This document shows, one piece after another, positions 33,820-44,644 of a DNA stretch of 64,000 bases. The notes under the pieces are model-generated. The model did no database searches and was not told the origin of the DNA. It was given only the letters and a program-made list of their open reading frames with translations. Position 1 is the stretch's first letter, and each line of letters starts with the position of its first letter. The stretch is from Helicoverpa zea (taxonomy: Eukaryota; Arthropoda; Insecta; Lepidoptera; Noctuidae), in contig NC_061473.1 of assembly GCF_022581195.2 (NCBI RefSeq), positions 5,456,001 through 5,520,000 of the forward strand, written 5' to 3'. The translations under genes were made by a program, and so were the position numbers.

Positions 33820-36800
33820 TATCTTCGTGAAAACACAGTACTAGTTTTATATACTTTGCTGTATTTTGTTTCAAAACCGAACAATTTTTGTCTTAATTTT
33901 GGTGATGTTTTTCAATATTACTTAGTCGATTCTTAAATCGAATGAGATGGGATTAAAAAAAATCGACTAAAATCACTCACAAACAGCCATGCCTTATTAT
34001 TTAGTCTTAACTAAGAATACGTACGTAAATAAATACATAATTAAAAATAATCTAATATATTTTTTTGTCATCAAGACGTAAAATGGAAGATGTTAAAAAT
34101 GTAAATAACGAAAGGTATTTTTGTCTCGACAACTATGTACAAGTCGCGAGCTTAGCCGTGAGGCGGGAAAACGTTATTTTCGAAACGAAAAAACATTTAA
34201 AGATAGTTCGACTATCATACGGTTTTTACTGTTTATTTAAAATTTCTTTTAGATTCTATCGTGTTTATTTATATTGAGTGTTATAAATCAAACTGTTTGT
34301 ATTCCTGTTTATTCATTGATTGTGTATGCCTAACCGACTAAGCCATTTCCAGGCCTCGAGTTTGAGTCTTCTTATTTAATGAAATACTAGATATTTAAAT
34401 TATATTAAGTACTTTTATGTATTGAGCTTTCATATTTTTATTCCAATGTTAAAGTTTTGAAAACATACCAAAATGAAGGATTAAAATCATGCCAAGAAAA
34501 TCAAATAGCAAAAACTGAACTTATGTTCGTTTATGCAAATATTTCTTCAGTTTTAGATATTTCTTCATCAAGGTCTACAAATTATAGGTATGCTCTAAGA
34601 CTTAGTAGAAACCAAATGATAAGAAATATTGTAAAAAAAACATGTTCCTGTTATGGATTTGTCATAAATATTTTCAAGTCTGTATTTAAGTATATTATTT
34701 ATTAATGTTATCCTAGCTATTTAAGATAACGTACCTACCGCGATATGGGAGCACAAAATGGATCAAACTGATGCTGTATCTTAGTTCTGAAACCTTTCAG
34801 TAACTGTACATTTAACTATTTTGACTCAAATACAGTGTTCGTGGACTTAGTTGTTGTAAAAGTTGAGTAAACTTGACTCCTTGGTGTTTCAAATTAGTCA
34901 TGTATTTATATCCTAAACCTGTGTCGTTTTGTACGATGATATATAGCTTTACCATTTATTGAATAGGTACTTATTTATTCCAGCTAAATATCTGAAAAAT
35001 TTGATATTTAATATGTGGTATGGTTCTATTTCATCTTAAAACTTCACTAGGCCTAATAAGTGTAACTTGCATTATTCCACAGTGTCATTTATCCTCATCC
35101 AATATAGCTAAGGCCTTTATATTTCTATTTTGAAGACAGCTAGGTATAGAATATCTTTACATACTATGTCTTTCGGCCTATACTTACACCTAAATAAAAT
35201 TATAGCTGGCTGTCAAACAAAATAGAATATTACTAAAGACAATATAACAAGAACGAAATATGTTTTATGGCTTATAGCATAATATTTAATTATAGTTCAG
35301 ATAACGCAACAATTAACGTATTTAATCGTTCATGATAATATGTAAATAACCATTAGACTGGTCTAATCTCAATAGGTTAGTGTTAGCATAAGAATTCATG
35401 GTTTTCTTTCATACAAAAAACAGGTAAAAAATACTACATTATCTTTTATTGTAGATTTTCTGCCTACAAGACTGTCGCTTCGTATTTCGGTTTGTATGTT
35501 CTGTGATATGATAGAAAAATCTAGATTTTATGTAGACTTTGTTGATATACTATCACTGCCTTCTTCCTATCATTTTTGTAAACCTATCTTAGAATCGAAT
35601 TTGTTACTATGAATAAAAATGCAAAAGTGAAGACTCCTATCAAAAAGAAACATTCATTCCTTCTGTTATTATTTGTTCTTCAAGACAATATTCCATAATC
35701 GGTCTAAAAAAGAGGCTCGACTTATTGTAATGTGTTTTTCACTATAATAATGTGAGATATACTTAAAATAGATTCCAAAAACTCTCTACTACTTTCCATT
35801 GCGCATTTATTATTAGTTCCGAATATTTATAGTCGATTTTTTCGAGCGGAATCGTTTAGTCGATTCCCAATCGTTATGATTCAATAGTAACTAAGTTTTC
35901 GCTGTCTACTGTGATGTATCATGAATTATTATCATTATTCTTTGCGGTTTACCTACTTTACTGGACTAATTAATATGAAATTGAATAAATAAGGTTGCAC
36001 CGTTTTACTATAACGATAACCAAACCATAGCCAGTCGTCAACTTGCGTCTCATTGGTGAATCGCTGATTTGACAGCTGAAAATGGTTCCGTTATCATTAT
36101 AGTTAAATGATGCAACGCACAGTAACTTTCAGTGTTTTACATCAGGATTAAGGAATTTTACCTTCAATTTAATGATTCTGTATAGTTATAAAATGTATTG
36201 ACAATGGTTAGCATTACAGTATTAGCAAGTTCAGCATTCGATGCTTCCATTAATTGTGTAAATAAGATTTACGTAAATTGTTAGAAGTTTATCGTGAAGA
36301 AAGAATTATATTGTGGTCTGATAATATGCGATTTTATTTATTTTACTTACATTATGCTTACCTCCCCCGTAGTAAGTAAAAACACTACATGGTATAAATC
36401 AAAGTAGCTTTTCCTGTCCCAACATCCCATTGTATGCTTAAGAGGACGAATTGGAAATTTTGGCGCCAATGATCTCAATTTTTCTCAGTAAATACAAAAC
36501 GGATCAAAATACAACTTAGTTAACTGAAAGTTCATGATAAAAACCTTATTTTGTCAGACTTCAAAACATGATTAGGTAACTTTTATAATAGAGAAAAATA
36601 TATCAAACATACCTCTTTTTAAAAAGAGATTCACATATTATGGGCAAACGGAACCGATTTAAGCCTCTTAACTTTTTTCGTAGTTGAGTATATACATACT
36701 CTTTAAAATTGTAGAAGGAATTTTTATCAAATTATCATTTCTAAATAATAAAATTACAAAACCATTTTGTCGCTTACGACTTTTAGTTATAAGCTAGCGC

Positions 36801-36920
36801 GCGTATTGTAATCCTCGCCCCGCTCAGACGCTCCGTCCCCTCTTGGCCCCTTAGGTGCGCGTGCCGGTTATGGAATTATTGTTTACCAATTCGTCGCCTT
36901 AAATCTCAAAACTACGCAAC
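33820..36920. other. AT-rich stretch without genes
   Basis: No supported exon, RNA gene or transposon boundary. Frames at 34065-34277 and 34457-34705 are low-complexity AT-rich reading without motifs. Confidence 0.4.
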
Positions 36921-36929
36921 CGATTTTCA

Positions 36930-37133
36930 TGCGTATGTAAGGAAATACATAGGGGAGTTCATAAAATGTACATAAGGAAATACATAGGGAAGTTCATAGT
37001 TTACAAAAGGAAATAGATAGGGGAGTTCATAGAGCGTACATATGGAAATACACAGGGGAGTTCATAGAGTGTACATATGGAAATACATAGGGGAGTACAT
37101 AGAGTGTACATAAGGAAATACATAGAGTGTATA
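36930..37133 (+). repeat. 35-bp minisatellite, about six units
   Basis: The phrase 'ggaaatacatagggga' recurs at 36941, 36976, 37009, 37044, 37079 and 37114, a period of 33-35 bp. The intervening part reads 'gttcatagagtgtacata'. The array abuts the left end of the fold-back MITE. Confidence 0.85.
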
Positions 37134-37599
37134 TGTCACCGTAAGATTACAAATATCGTTAGATTACAATCTATCTCGAGAGATTGTAAACTGTCGAATT
37201 ATTGTGAACCGTAACATCTGATTGCAATTTAACGTATTATTTTTCACTCCGCCATTGACGGTCCCAAGCCCGTATGAGAAAGGAGGAGGGTTAGTTGCCT
37301 AGGAAAGACCAAACCAACTGTAAAAGGTTAACGTCGAGTATCGGGCGACGGTTAATTAACCCGAACGTGTAATAGCAGAGGTAGGAAATGACCACTGCAC
37401 CCGCAACTTCGCCACACTTTCCCAAGCGAAATCGGGGGCTTCGGCTTAACCGCCCGAGTCAAGAGGTAGAAAGCCTCCATAAAAATTCACCCCAATCCTA
37501 CGATGGGATACGCGTCAAAAGGATGAATGGCTGATGGGTTATCAGCCGCGAGCGCCAACCTCAATGGACCTGGCTCACATTGTTGTATAGTGCCTTCAC

Positions 37600-39261
37600 A
37601 TGGGAATGGGCGTCACCCCGTGTGCGACCTGTTTAATCGACCCTACTCGTGGGAACCACATGGATAATATAGAAAATGAAAACCCTATTCCTTCTCAACC
37701 ACAACAAACTCAGAACAAATTACTATCTCAAAAGATTTTCCACAAATCTTTCTCTAACAAAACAAGAACACAGTCACTGAGTAATCTTCATCTTCATAAC
37801 GTCACACCGGCCAAGACTGATGTGGAAATGCCAACATCAGCTGATGACGAGCAATGGAGGACAGTACCTGAAAGGAAGAGACAACGTGAAAGCCCTGAAA
37901 TAAACAAAACCCTAAAACAAAAGAAACTGGATACCTACTGGTTAAGTCAACCTATACCAACCTCGAATAGATTCTCAGACCTAATCGATGATTCGCAAAT
38001 AGCACAAACCAATGACACCGTTGTAAAACCTGTGAAACCTCCACCCTTATATGTTGACCGAGTTAGCAATATTCAACCACTACTAAAAATGCTTGATGAG
38101 GTGGCAGCTGATAACTACGAAGTAAAAGTCCTTCGTAATGACCAAGTTAGAATACAGCCTGTGTCTACTGAAACATATAAAAAAATAGTTAAAAACCTGC
38201 AGGAAAAAGACACAGAATTCTATACTTATAGACCCAAACAGGACCGCTGGTTCAAGGTAGTACTCAAAAATCTTCACCCTTCTACCGATGCAGAAGAAAT
38301 TAAAGCTGAATTGGAAATGCAAGGACACAAAGTTACCAACATTTGGAATGTTAAACAAAGGAACACTAAAAAAGCATTACCGTTGCACTTCGTAGAACTA
38401 GAACCCAATAGCAACAATAAACAAATCTACAACATTAAGAGTCTTTTGCACTGCAGAGTACATATATTTATACAAATATAAAGAAATATAATATATAATT
38501 TTAATTGTAAATTAACTACTCCTATTATACCTAATGTTTAAAACTACCTTAAAAATTTAGAATTAGTTTTAAGTGTTTTAAATGTACTGGCATTAAATGC
38601 TAAATGTTGCTGTGCCCTAACAGGGTCCACAAATGTACCTAGCTGTAAGCTTTTTGTAACACCATATGAAACTTGTGGAATGCAATAAATGATATGAATA
38701 TGAATATGAATATGAGTGGATTTCGAACCACCAAGACCAAAACGGGATATTCCACAATGTGGCAACTGCCAACAATATGGGCATACAAAGAAATATTGCT
38801 TTAGGAAACCCAAATGTATAAAATGCGCCGGAGATCATGCATCATCAAAATGCGAACGAAAGGAAAGATCAGACTCAGTAAAATGTATACTTTGTGATGG
38901 CAACCACCCTGCCAACTATAAAGGCTGCGCTGTCTATAAGGAGCTCCAGAAAATTAAGTACCCGCCTCAACTAGTAAAACATAGACAGACGACACGTCCT
39001 GTTCACCAAACAGGCGATAAGGAAACTACAACTGAGCAAAAAGACCAACGATCATATAAACAAGCAACAATGTCCGATAAAATCCTACAGCCACCCCTAC
39101 CTACAAATAAGCAAGGTCCAAATGAATCAATTGATCTCCAAACAAGCAACAATGATACGAAAATGATCATGAATACTATGTCCCAACTACTGCAGCAATT
39201 GACCTCTATGACAAACCTCCTAATGGAAATCATGACTAAACTGTCAAGTTCTATTCATTAA
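37600..39261 (+). pseudogene. Jockey ORF1 (gag-like), interrupted
   Basis: The first part (37600-38481) has a polar, Lys/Gln-rich N-terminus and a central domain with KVVLKNLHPSTDAEEIK, the gag-associated RNA-binding region of Jockey ORF1. The insertion at 38460-38717 introduces a stop. The protein then resumes in the same frame at DFEPPRPKRDIPQCGNC, followed by CCHC knuckles (CGNCQQYGHTKKYC, CIKCAGDHASSKC, CILCDGNHPANYKGC) to a TAA at 39259-39261. ORF1 packages the RNA; this copy should produce only the truncated part. The alternative start MDNIEN at 37660 is also plausible. Confidence 0.8.
38460..38717 (+). mobile_element. 5'-truncated LINE 3' end inside Jockey ORF1
   Basis: A 258-bp insertion between matching GAGT tetramers (38456-38459 and 38714-38717). 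It contains 'gtgccctaacagggtccac' and ends in (ATATGA)n-type repeats, as LINE 3' ends do. Its length is a multiple of three, so the host frame is kept beyond it, but it carries stops. Confidence 0.7.
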
Positions 39262-41903
39262 AAATAGCCCTCTGGAATGCCAATGGGCTCTCACAACACG
39301 TCTTAGAAGTAGAGACATTTTTAAAGATAAACAAAATTGACATCCTGCTAGTGTCTGAAACACACTTTACAAATAAGAGTTACCTCAAAATAAACAATTA
39401 TAAATTTTACCAAACCATGCATCCAGACGGTACGGCGCACGGAGGATCAGCTTTACTAATCAAGAATAATATTAAACATCATGAGACCGAACCATTTAGA
39501 ACTCCTAAGATACAAGCCACAAGTGTTGTTGTTGAAGACTGGCGGGGTCACTTGACCGTCACTGCACTCTATTCTCCTCCAAAACATATCATTAATAAGG
39601 AAGAATACATCAACTTCTTCAAAACACTAGGACCAAGATTTATAGCAGGTGGAGACTATAATTCCAAAAACACTCAATGGGGCTCTCGCCTAACAACCTC
39701 CAAAGGACGCCAGCTACAAGCCGCTATAAATAACCTACACTTGAATACAATATCTAATGGAGAACCAACTTACTGGCCTTCCGACCCAAGAAAAGTCCCT
39801 GACTTGATAGACTTCAGTGTAGTTAAGGGGATTCCTACTAATTGCTTCAAATGTACTTCCCTACAAGATCTCTCTTCGGATCACAGTGTTGTTCTGCTTG
39901 AAGTTTCTCATAGATTTACATGTGTTACACCTATAGCAAGACTACACGAGCGTACGACCAATTGGAATTTGTTCCGTTCTTTAGTAGAGTCTAACATTAA
40001 TACTAATCTGACTCTTAAAACAGAAATCGACATCATGGCGGCAGTGGAACACTTCAACGAATGCGTCCAACATGCCGCTTGGGATAGTACTCCAAATACT
40101 AAGAAATATACAGAACCAGAATGCTCGAAGACTATCCGTGAACTAGTAGCAGAAAAACGACAGGCTCGTAAATTATGGCAAACCACCAGATACAACAAAG
40201 ACAAAACACGTCTAAATTACCTAACAGCTAAACTTAAAGAAATGATTCAAACAGAAAGAAATACAGTTGTACAGAACCACCTACGGAATCTGGACGCCAC
40301 TGCTGCTAGTGACTACTCCCTTTGGAAAGCAACCAAAAAACTCAAAAGACCCACTGCTTCTAATCCGCCAATACGTAGAAAGGACGGTTCCTGGGCAAAA
40401 AGTGATTCAGAGAAAGGCGAGGCCTTTGCTTCCCATTTGGATGACGTCTTTCAGCCAAATCCATCGACAACCAGTAGTGAGGATCTCACATTCTTCCTTA
40501 ATCAACCTTACCAACTTGACCCACCAATTAAAAGGATCGAGAAGTGTGAGGTTATAGAAACAATTAAAAACTTAAAACAGGGAAAAGCTCCGGGATACGA
40601 TTTAATTACTGCTAAAATCCTTCAAGAATTACCTGGAAAAGCAATACACTTCTTGACGCAACTATTTAATTGCATACTGACTAGAGGCATCTTCCCACCG
40701 CAGTGGAAGATAGCTGAAATCAAAATGGTTCTGAAACCTGGCAAAGCCCCCGAAGAAACATCATCCTACAGACCGATTAGTTTACTGCCTGTATTGTCAA
40801 AAGCTATGGAAATACTTTTCTTAAAGCGATTAACCACAGTAATCGAAGAAAATAAGATCATACCTGACCACCAATTTGGTTTTAGAAAAAAACATGGTAC
40901 TATTGAACAGGTCCATAGATTAGTGGAACTAATACACAGGGCCTTTGAAAACAAAAAATATTGCTGTGCAACATTTCTCGACATATCCCAGGCATTTGAT
41001 AAAGTTTGGCACAAAGGTTTATTATACAAACTAAAAAAACAACTCCCAGCAAATTATTACATTTTTCTAAAATCGTATCTAGCTGACAGATTTTTTTGTA
41101 TTAAGCTAGGAGAAGCGATTACTGGGCTGCATAGAATTAACGCGGGAGTACCGCAAGGGAGTGTGCTTGGCCCGATCCTCTACTTGATCTTTACTGCAGA
41201 CCTACCAACCATGGATGGCGTCGAAATTGGTACCTTTGCTGATGACACCGCGGCTTTAACAGTTCATGATGAACCAACCCATGCAAGTCACATGTTACAG
41301 CGTTCTCTAAACAGCATCACGGAATGGCTAATTACCTGGCGAATAAAGGCAAACGAAGCAAAGTCGGTACAGGTGACCTTTACGACTAGACGCGATACGT
41401 GCCCGCCTGTAAAGCTTAATGGAGTCCAAATACCCCAAGCAAATGAAGTCAGATACCTTGGGATTTATCTTGATCGGCGTCTCACCTGGAGGAAACACAT
41501 TTTCACCAAGCGAAAGGCACTAGGGATCCAACTGAGAAAGATATACTGGATGCTTGAAAAAAGATCACAGCTGTCCATGGAGAACAAACTCCTGTTATAC
41601 AAGTGTATACTTAAACCAATCTGGACTTACGGAATCCAACTATGGGGCACAGCTGCCAATTCGAACGTGGAAATACTCCAGAGGTTTCAGTCCAAAATCC
41701 TGAGGATAATCGTAGACGCTCCATGGTTTGTAACAAATCAGCAAATACACCACGACCTTGAGATCAGGACAGTCCAAGAAGAGATCAAACACTCAATGAA
41801 GTCCTACAGGAATAGACTGAAAAACCATCCAAACATTCTGACCACGCAGTTGATGAGCCTTCCATTCGGGAGACTAAAGAGAAAGACTCCTAGAGATTTA
41901 TAG
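39240..41903 (+). CDS. Jockey ORF2: endonuclease-reverse transcriptase
   Basis: An open frame of about 887 codons. The apurinic-type endonuclease starts at LKIALWNANGL near 39258 and continues through DILLVSETH and GGDYNSKN to SSDHSVVLLE. The reverse transcriptase follows, with GKAPGYDLI, YRPISLLPVLSK, FLDISQAFDKVW, AGVPQGSVLGP and the catalytic FADD at 41234-41245. The frame opens at 39240, overlapping the end of ORF1, and the first in-frame ATG (about 39417) lies inside the endonuclease domain. Translation therefore probably starts by reinitiation after ORF1. The stop is TAG at 41901-41903. No disabling break is seen. Confidence 0.85.
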   Translation, partial: TVKFYSLKIALWNANGLSQHVLEVETFLKINKIDILLVSETHFTNKSYLKINNYKFYQTMHPDGTAHGGSALLIKNNIKHHETEPFRTPKIQATSVVVEDWRGHLTVTALYSPPKHIINKEEYINFFKTLGPRFIAGGDYNSKNTQWGSRLTTSKGRQLQAAINNLHLNTISNGEPTYWPSDPRKVPDLIDFSVVKGIPTNCFKCTSLQDLSSDHSVVLLEVSHRFTCVTPIARLHERTTNWNLFRSLVESNINTNLTLKTEIDIMAAVEHFNECVQHAAWDSTPNTKKYTEPECSKTIRELVAEKRQARKLWQTTRYNKDKTRLNYLTAKLKEMIQTERNTVVQNHLRNLDATAASDYSLWKATKKLKRPTASNPPIRRKDGSWAKSDSEKGEAFASHLDDVFQPNPSTTSSEDLTFFLNQPYQLDPPIKRIEKCEVIETIKNLKQGKAPGYDLITAKILQELPGKAIHFLTQLFNCILTRGIFPPQWKIAEIKMVLKPGKAPEETSSYRPISLLPVLSKAMEILFLKRLTTVIEENKIIPDHQFGFRKKHGTIEQVHRLVELIHRAFENKKYCCATFLDISQAFDKVWHKGLLYKLKKQLPANYYIFLKSYLADRFFCIKLGEAITGLHRINAGVPQGSVLGPILYLIFTADLPTMDGVEIGTFADDTAALTVHDEPTHASHMLQRSLNSITEWLITWRIKANEAKSVQVTFTTRRDTCPPVKLNGVQIPQANEVRYLGIYLDRRLTWRKHIFTKRKALGIQLRKIYWMLEKRSQLSMENKLLLYKCILKPIWTYGIQLWGTAANSNVEILQRFQSKILRIIVDAPWFVTNQQIHHDLEIRTVQEEIKHSMKSYRNRLKNHPNILTTQLMSLPFGRLKRKTPRDL

Positions 41904-42639
41904 GGATCTGTTTAACATAAAGGGAGCTGTCGCTGGACTGATTGCCCTACAAGACACAATTTTTAAGTCCTTAACCCTATGCTGAATGTTCACATGAAAC
42001 AGATTGCAATTAATAAATACAAAAAAAAAAAAAAAAAAAATTTTTCGCTATATTATAATCTATCAATGTAAAGCGGTCAAATTGTCAACTGGCGTAGAAC
42101 GGAATGCATCTTGCGCGCTGATTGGTAGAACGTAATATGCCCCCGCCGCTCCGGCATTCGCCATTTTGTTTGTTTATTTCGTTTGTTGTCGATTGTGTAA
42201 ACAACTGTGTTTTCGTGATTATTATAATTTTCCAATTTCAATTTGTGTTTGAAGAATAAATATTTCGTTACAATTTGTTCCCTCCATATGTCAGGAATAT
42301 TAATTACATACTCGTACTAAATAGTAAATACTTGAAGAATTTTTGAAGAGCATTTATTTTATTTAACTGACACCTCTATTTCATTCCTAACTCTACGGGA
42401 ACTCCATGGGAACAGAACGGCTGGTCGTGATTAGTCGATCTTACAAAAAGACTGACCAATCAGGGAGAGCTTTCGGACAGTTGACAAAGTGACAATTTCT
42501 CATCGATAGATTATAATATAGCGAAAAATAATGCGTTAAATTGCAATCAGATGTTACGGTTCACAATAATTCGACAGTTTACAATCTCTCGAGATAGATT
42601 GTAATCTTACGGTGACATAAGTCTTAGCGTGATGATATA

Positions 42640-42752
42640 AATGGGCTATCTATCTAACACTGAAAGAATTTTCCAAATTGGACCAATAGTTCCTGAGATT
42701 AGCGCGTTCGAACAAACAAACTCTTCAGCTCTATAATATTAGTATAGATATG
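42640..42752 (-). repeat. Lep1-like fragment
   Basis: The stretch 'ctgaaagaattttccaaatt' to 'ctataatattagtatagat' matches the complement of the start of the repeat at 43656-43857. Confidence 0.55.
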
Positions 42753-42841
42753 TCGGGAATGCCCCTGAGGAAAGTCCTGAAATATTCTACCATTATAAAA
42801 AGGTCTTTGATTATAACTATAATTTACAGTAGTTATAATTT

Positions 42842-43640
42842 CAAATTCATTTCAAATTTAGTTTAATTTCTTGGCAAGATGGCACAGGTTAGTCTTGAGT
42901 TCGGACTTAAGATAAACCGGAATAAAACAAAAATGATGATGGTCGACCGCATGAATAACAATTCTCCAGAAATTACAAAAATTGCAAATTGTGATGTGGT
43001 GCAATCGTACATTTATCTGGGGGCCTTAATAACGAACAACGGTGGATGTATCGACGAAGTCAAAAGGCGTATGGCGATCTCCAGATCTGCAATGGACAAG
43101 CTGAGGAAAATATGGAGGAATCGCAACATTTTTAGAGCCACAAAGATCCGACTAGTACGGACACTCGTATTCCCCATATTCCTATGCCGCAGAAACGTGG
43201 ACCCTTCGGGAGGTAGAGAGGAAGAAGATAGACGCCCTAGAGATGTGGTGCTGGAGAAGAATGCTCGGAGTATCGTGGACTGAATTTCGTACCAACGAAT
43301 CTATACTTCGAGAACTAGGCATCAAGCAACGTCTATCGTCTTTGGTACAGTCTCGTATCCTCAGCTATTTTGGTCACGTATGCCGCCGAGGGGAGGTGGA
43401 TATTGAGCGACTTGTGGTTCAGGGCAGGGTTAAGGGTACCAGGCCACGAGGAAGATGGCCTATGAGGTGGACTGACCAGATAAAAGCGGCAGTAAATGGC
43501 TCATCGTCACTCTACGAATGCACGAAGAAGGCGGCCATCAGAGAGGAGTGGCGGCGGGTTGTAAAGCTTGCCACCAACACCTGAAGTGATGACCACGACC
43601 ACTCTGTCAAGAGTGATATCGACAAAGAAGAAAAAGAAGA
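42842..43640 (+). mobile_element. 5'-truncated RTE-like LINE
   Basis: A 799-bp insertion flanked by AGTTATAATTT at 42831-42841 and 43641-43651. It encodes only the C-terminal end of a LINE reverse transcriptase and ends in an A/G-rich 'aagaagaaaaagaaga' tail. The exact duplication shows target-primed insertion of a truncated copy. Confidence 0.85.
42879..43584 (+). pseudogene. LINE reverse transcriptase C-terminal fragment
   Basis: The first frame contains FGLKINRNKTKMM and SYIYLGALITNNG, the thumb/connection region after the catalytic motif. A frameshift near 43180-43250 moves the reading to a second frame with WCWRRMLGV, ILSYFGHVCRR and RPRGRWPMRWTDQI, typical of RTE-clade C-termini. The catalytic part is absent. 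Confidence 0.8.
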
Positions 43641-43655
43641 AGTTATAATTTATAA

Positions 43656-43857
43656 TCTATACTAATATTATAAAGAGGAAAACTTTGTTTGTTTGTTTGG
43701 TTGTAATGAATAGGCTCAAAAACTAATGGACCGTTTTTAAAAATTCTTTCACCATTTGACAGCTACATTATCCACGAGTAACATAGGTAGGTTTATCCTG
43801 GTACGGGCAGTAGTTACCACGGGACGCGGGTGAAACCGCGGGGAAAACGGCTAGTTA
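43656..43857 (+). repeat. Lep1-like interspersed repeat
   Basis: It starts 'atactaatattataaagagg', has a (GTTT)n block, a 'ccacgagtaacataggtagg' block, and ends 'gaaaccgcggggaaaacggc' plus TAGT. Complete and opposite in orientation to the copies at 3318 and 15412. Confidence 0.65.
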
Positions 43858-44263
43858 ACAAATAAATGTATCTTTAATTTTACAGCCTGTGAGAATTCTA
43901 CAATTAAAACCAAAAAGCTTGGATTCCGTTTCTGAACGGACTCAGAGTTTGACAATGACAGTTGTAATGTTTAGGCCTGTAAGTCGATAATTTTTGTCTT
44001 ATCGATATCGATTGATTTACTTGCGATGCCACACCACAAAAAAAATACATTTAATTTTTATAATATCTTTAAAAAAATTGCATTGTATTTTTTATTGTAA
44101 TAACATTATGCAGAATTCAATATTGTTAATAAAACACATTCTTTGTAAATAAACTGAAGTCAGAAAAATGTTCTTTATTTGACCTTGACTTAAAAAAAAC
44201 AGAGATAATATTTATTTATATCGACATTCGACAAAACGTTTTCTTGAAATCCTTACTTCCCAG

Positions 44264-44294
44264 TGACGTCAGCAGCTCTCGCAAAATGACGTCA
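44264..44294. promoter_or_regulatory. Pair of CRE sites, possible CEBPG promoter
   Basis: Two perfect TGACGTCA palindromes at 44264-44271 and 44287-44294, spaced 23 bp. They lie 57 bp from the left end of the Harbinger element and, if that element is removed, about 380 bp from the start codon of CEBPG copy 1. CRE/ATF sites fit a bZIP stress gene; the assignment is inference. Confidence 0.45.
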
Positions 44295-44350
44295 ATTGAT
44301 TGACTACTGCTGAGCTATTTTTATTTTGCGTGACTATTACGCATCGGAAA

Positions 44351-44375
44351 AGCCGTCTACACACTCGCGCGCGAA
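44351..44375. repeat. Harbinger left terminal inverted repeat
   Basis: 25 bp matching the complement of 47479-47503 with a single G/A difference at the fifth base. It is followed by CG-rich subterminal motifs. Confidence 0.88.
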
Positions 44376-44644
44376 CCGCGCGCGAAGGCGCGAAACACCC
44401 GCGTAACATGAGTGTAGATCCGATTCGCATATTCTTCGCGGCTTCGCGGCTCGTTCGCGCTGTGTTCCCCGAAAATTGTCGGTTTTTTGTCCCGCGACAA
44501 AGCGCTCGCAGGCGCGAAGCGCGACGTGAACGCGACAAGACTATACATTCGCGCCTCGGGCAGCTCAGTCGCTCAGTAGCAATTGACACGGATGGTTGTG
44601 TTTTAGTTTTTTTTTTAGGTATATGCTACGATTTTGCTTGCAAA

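Larger units (their letters stand above)
37246..42040 (+). mobile_element. Full-length Jockey-clade LINE
   Basis: The element runs from about 37246 to a 20-base poly(A) at 42021-42040, flanked by TTTTTC (37240-37245 and 42041-42046). It has a 5' leader, a gag-like ORF1 with CCHC knuckles, an ORF2 with endonuclease and reverse transcriptase, and a short 3' region: the order expected of Jockey-clade non-LTR elements. ORF2 is intact, but ORF1 is broken by a nested 258-bp insertion. Confidence 0.85.
37135..42616. mobile_element. Fold-back MITE split by a Jockey LINE
   Basis: The left arm (37135-37245, starting GTCACCGTAAGATTACA) is matched by the complement at about 42504-42616. The arm resumes on the far side of the Jockey poly(A) with 'tttttcgctatattataatc' at 42041, which pairs with 42504-42530. 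Without the Jockey the element would be about 680 bp with inverted ends over 120 bp long. The interior has no open frame. Confidence 0.8.

Noticed and set aside
44300..44644. N-terminal extension of the MADF protein into the inverted repeat
   Set aside because: The frame is open, but it reads CG-rich subterminal repeat; the ATG at 44645 sits right before the MADF domain.
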